Shown: positions 61,837 to 64,000 of the stretch, piece after piece
Position numbering within the stretch: the stretch's first letter is position 1
Layout: each line of letters starts with the position of its first letter
Origin: Phycisphaerales bacterium
Lineage (GTDB): Bacteria; Planctomycetota; Phycisphaerae; UBA1845; Fen-1342
Direction: 5' to 3'
Assembly: GCA_016795025.1 (NCBI GenBank)
Contig: JAEUIR010000002.1
Span: 17,244 to 81,243 of the forward strand
Length of the DNA stretch: 64,000 bases
Translations under genes and position numbers: made by a program
The notes under the pieces: model-generated
What the model saw: the letters and a program-made list of their open reading frames with translations, nothing else
Told to the model about the DNA's origin: nothing
The model's database searches: none

Positions 61837-62190
61837 ATGACCACATTGAGGCTGCGCACCGCGGCCGCCATACTCCTTTTGCCCTTTTTGGCAATGTATT
61901 CGGGGGTTATTCGAGAATTACACCATGAGTCGGAGCGGTGCGACGATGGCTGCACGCAGCTTGCCCGTTCCGAGTCCCATGACTCGCACGAACGCGACTC
62001 GAAGCACCACTGCGAGCGATGCGTATTCTGCAATACGTTGACGATCTCTTTCGCGGCGCCGTACGACGCCGGCTCGGTGCAGATCGCCAAATTAACGCCA
62101 GATACCCAGTACAAAACACCTGAATCTCGTGTCTTGCAACCCGATTCTCTGGTCTTTTGCAAAACCCCGCGCGCTCCTCCGTCATTCTAA
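61837..62190 (+). CDS. Possible small exported protein with a His/Cys-rich segment
   Basis: A 117-residue product from ATG 61837 would have a signal-like helix (LRTAAAILLLPFLAMYSGVI) followed by a charged His/Cys-rich stretch: ELHHESERCDDGCTQ..HDSHERDSKHHCERCVFCNTL. The pattern H..C..C with CxxC recalls small metal-binding exported proteins in environmental bacteria. The remaining ~55 residues are less convincing. No ribosome binding site; the frame is open from 61777. It lies between the terpene-cyclase-fold gene and the prepilin-like gene. I regard it as likely but unproven. Confidence 0.45.
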   Translation: MTTLRLRTAAAILLLPFLAMYSGVIRELHHESERCDDGCTQLARSESHDSHERDSKHHCERCVFCNTLTISFAAPYDAGSVQIAKLTPDTQYKTPESRVLQPDSLVFCKTPRAPPSF

Positions 62191-62442
62191 GCGCGGACAC
62201 CGCCCGCTGTCGCAAGCCTCCCAAGTGAGCGCTCGAACGGAGCGTCAGGGTCTGGCGCGAGCAGCGGTCAAATGCTGACTACTCCGACCATCGTTAGGTA
62301 GAGCTACGCGCTCCTGATGGGCCAGTGCGCGCTCCATTTGTGGCGTGCGCAACCGGTTCGCTGCGCGCCGCCCTCTGAGGATTTCTTGCTATACGGGGTC
62401 GCAGCCCCAGGCACGTCCCCGCGGCCAGGAAAGGGTATATCC

Positions 62443-63237
62443 ATGTGTCGGCGTGCTTTTACGCTGATTGAGTTGCTCGTCGTCGTCGCCATTGTCGCCT
62501 TGCTTATTGCATTGCTATTACCAGCTCTGAACACAGCGCGCGAACAGGCGCGGCAATCCGTGTGTGCATCCAATATCCGAGCGCTCGGAACCGCACTGCT
62601 CGCCTATGTGCAAGTGAATGGCGATCGTTTTCCATCGGTCGGATTCATGCACGGCGGCCAGTCCTCGCCGGAGCAGTCATGGGTGACGTTGCTGCTCAAC
62701 GAGTACGGCCGCAACGGCGGAGAGACGCGCACGCAGGGCGGCAACACGACGTTGCAGTCGGAGGTCAAAGACGTGCGGCGCTGTCCATCGGACCGCAGCC
62801 CGCATTTCACAACCCCGCGCGCGACGCAAGACGGTCCGGTGTGGAGGCAGACCAGTTACGCCAATAATTACTACTTTGCTGTTCCGCAGGAATCCGTTCG
62901 CGCCGTGCTCGGCAAGGAGCACTCGTTCGACCGTACGGATCGTGTGATCCGGCCCGGAACCACTGTCTATTGGGCTGAGCTGTTCGAAACGGGGCCTTAC
63001 GCCACGTCAGACCACGTTCATCCTGAGTCATGGTTGGCGGGCGACGCGCGACAAGCAGCCGGCGACGAACTCGCCTTTGAGCGGCACCGCAAAATGGCGA
63101 ATTATTGGATGCTGGATGGCCACGCCGAAGCGTTCGTGTTCGAGCGCACGTACCAACTTGATGCGGCCAATAGCGATCCTTTCGAGGGCCGTATCGAATG
63201 GCTGAACAACAAATGGGATCCTGATATTTCAAGATAA
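62443..63237 (+). CDS. Prepilin-like protein with type II secretion N-terminal cleavage/methylation motif
   Basis: A 264-residue protein with an AGGAAAGGG box before the ATG at 62443; the frame is open upstream but not protein-like. The leader is only four or five residues (MCRRA) before [45 protein letters not shown], the prepilin peptidase site and pilin helix with Glu at +5. Later come [30 protein letters not shown] and [14 protein letters not shown]; the last is the late DGHA motif of the planctomycete group. It is a paralogue of 14488-15432. The next gene starts 12 bases on, so the two are probably co-transcribed. Confidence 0.88.
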   Translation: MCRRAFTLIELLVVVAIVALLIALLLPALNTAREQARQSVCASNIRALGTALLAYVQVNGDRFPSVGFMHGGQSSPEQSWVTLLLNEYGRNGGETRTQGGNTTLQSEVKDVRRCPSDRSPHFTTPRATQDGPVWRQTSYANNYYFAVPQESVRAVLGKEHSFDRTDRVIRPGTTVYWAELFETGPYATSDHVHPESWLAGDARQAAGDELAFERHRKMANYWMLDGHAEAFVFERTYQLDAANSDPFEGRIEWLNNKWDPDISR

Positions 63238-63249
63238 CGGAAAATAGGC

Positions 63250-63972
63250 ATGCGAAAACAACATGCAAGCTCTTTCGCAATAATTCTGTTACTGACGGGA
63301 ATGACAGCACTTGCACAGCACGAGGGCGATCTCATCGTGTGTGTAAACGGCCAAGGCCAATTGCGACTCAGCCCGTTTGGATTCGATCCGTCCTCGGATA
63401 TCGTTGTGCTTCCCGATTCGGCCGGGCTATTTCTGGGGTTCTCATCCGACGAGCCCGGATTCGATGACCTTGAGGTCGCTGACGAAGAAGCCGATATCTA
63501 TCCGTTTGCGGCGGGCCATGAGATCGGATTGGAGGTCATTTCGCTTGACCCCGCGTTGTTGATCTGGAACCCAGGCCTGCAGCGTTTCGACGCTGGAGAG
63601 ATTGCTCCACTCGGCTCGACCGATGTTGAATTGCACACGCACCTGATCTGGCACATCAACACCCGCTCGCCGTCGCCATACGACCCGCTGCGCGATGTCT
63701 GGCGGGCGACGGTGCGCCTGGTGGATACCGCAGGCGGCTATGCGCCGTCCGAGTCGTTCGTGCTTCTCTTTCGCGCAAATATCGAGTGCATCATCGGCGA
63801 CGTGGACGCCGACGGAGAAGTGAATAATTTTGACATCGATCCGTTCGTGGCCATACTGACCGATCCGGCGGCCGCGACGGCGGTGCAGCGCTGCGCAGCA
63901 GACGTCAATCTCGATGGGTACGTGAATAACTTCGATATTGACTCATTCGTCGCCGCGCTGGTCGGCAACTAA
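63250..63972 (+). CDS. Secreted protein with paired NNFDID EF-hand repeats
   Basis: A 240-residue exported protein directly downstream of the prepilin-like gene. The signal peptide is MRKQHASSFAIILLLTGMTALA-Q. The ~160-residue body (EGDLIVCVNGQGQLRLSPFGFDPSSDIVVLP, IYPFAAGHEIGLEVISLDPALLIWN, HTHLIWHINTRSP, WRATVRLVDTAGGYAPSESFVLLF) recalls the 'all3515 family' type exported domain ('HxHxxwxxn' with hexxEv), possibly metal-binding through HTH..WH. The last ~55 residues hold GDVDADGEVNNFDIDPFVAIL and ADVNLDGYVNNFDIDSFVAAL. The C-terminus ends three residues after the second repeat, as in the other members. Confidence 0.82.
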   Translation: MRKQHASSFAIILLLTGMTALAQHEGDLIVCVNGQGQLRLSPFGFDPSSDIVVLPDSAGLFLGFSSDEPGFDDLEVADEEADIYPFAAGHEIGLEVISLDPALLIWNPGLQRFDAGEIAPLGSTDVELHTHLIWHINTRSPSPYDPLRDVWRATVRLVDTAGGYAPSESFVLLFRANIECIIGDVDADGEVNNFDIDPFVAILTDPAAATAVQRCAADVNLDGYVNNFDIDSFVAALVGN

Positions 63973-64000
63973 CGGCGGACATGACCACCGCGGGCTCGGT

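Overview
The window is GC-rich, densely coded chromosomal DNA that fits a member of the Planctomycetota, most likely near the Phycisphaerae; this is inference from gene content, as no rRNA is present. Supporting signs are: two prepilin-like proteins with the [13 protein letters not shown]-terminus and a late 'DGHA' motif; an ECF sigma factor overlapping a Ser/Thr kinase-WD40 gene; PEP-CTERM proteins; many secreted proteins ending in paired EF-hand (dockerin-like) repeats, often with the near-invariant string NNFDIDPFV; and a small protein resembling the chlamydial histone Hc1.

Layout. 1-694: 5' part of a heptosyltransferase gene running off the window. 0.9-6.5 kb: a run of secreted proteins (tail-fibre-like protein, metzincin-type metalloprotease, trypsin-like protease, NNFDID protein). 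6.5-11 kb (minus): polyprenyl diphosphate synthase, glycolate oxidase GlcE and GlcD, and an unknown membrane protein lying between two direct copies of a ~103-bp repeat. 11.3-15.4 kb (minus): four exported proteins (NNFDID, PEP-CTERM, EF-hand, prepilin-like). 15.6-22.3 kb (plus): a sugar locus behind a LacI-type operator: GH1 glucosidase, large secreted protein, ABC binding protein and two permeases. 22.6-26.3 kb: a single ORF made of three complete PEP-CTERM preproteins in tandem at an exact 660-bp period, overlapping a secreted NNFDID gene broken by one in-frame TAG. 26.4-34.5 kb: ECF sigma/FecR-like pair, two unknown proteins, MtfA-like peptidase, then ECF sigma/kinase-WD40 pair. 34.5-43.2 kb: ClpS, HEAT-like exported protein, an operon of Hc1-like histone, FabZ-like dehydratase and a degenerate UvrC-like protein, a ZnuABC-type metal transporter, and PrkA kinase. 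43.4-52.9 kb: zinc-ribbon membrane protein, coiled-coil protein, a LysA-RibF fusion, PurL with a PurS-like N-terminus, and AccA. 53-64 kb: DUF971, a DUF2617-like protein, a half-length UvrA, a tiny zinc ribbon, two coupled TPR proteins, a YedF-like DsrE protein, a membrane-anchored terpene-cyclase-fold protein, a second prepilin-like protein and another NNFDID protein.

How the parts relate. Much of the accessory content is a secretome with two alternative C-terminal features, PEP-CTERM and paired NNFDID EF-hands; no sorting enzyme for either is encoded here. The sugar locus couples uptake (no ATPase in the operon) to an intracellular glucosidase. Housekeeping genes (lysA, ribF, purL, accA, clpS, ispB-like) are interspersed and intact, with unusual architectures in LysA-RibF, half-UvrA and the UvrC-like protein. 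No tRNA, rRNA, CRISPR array, insertion sequence or prophage was seen.
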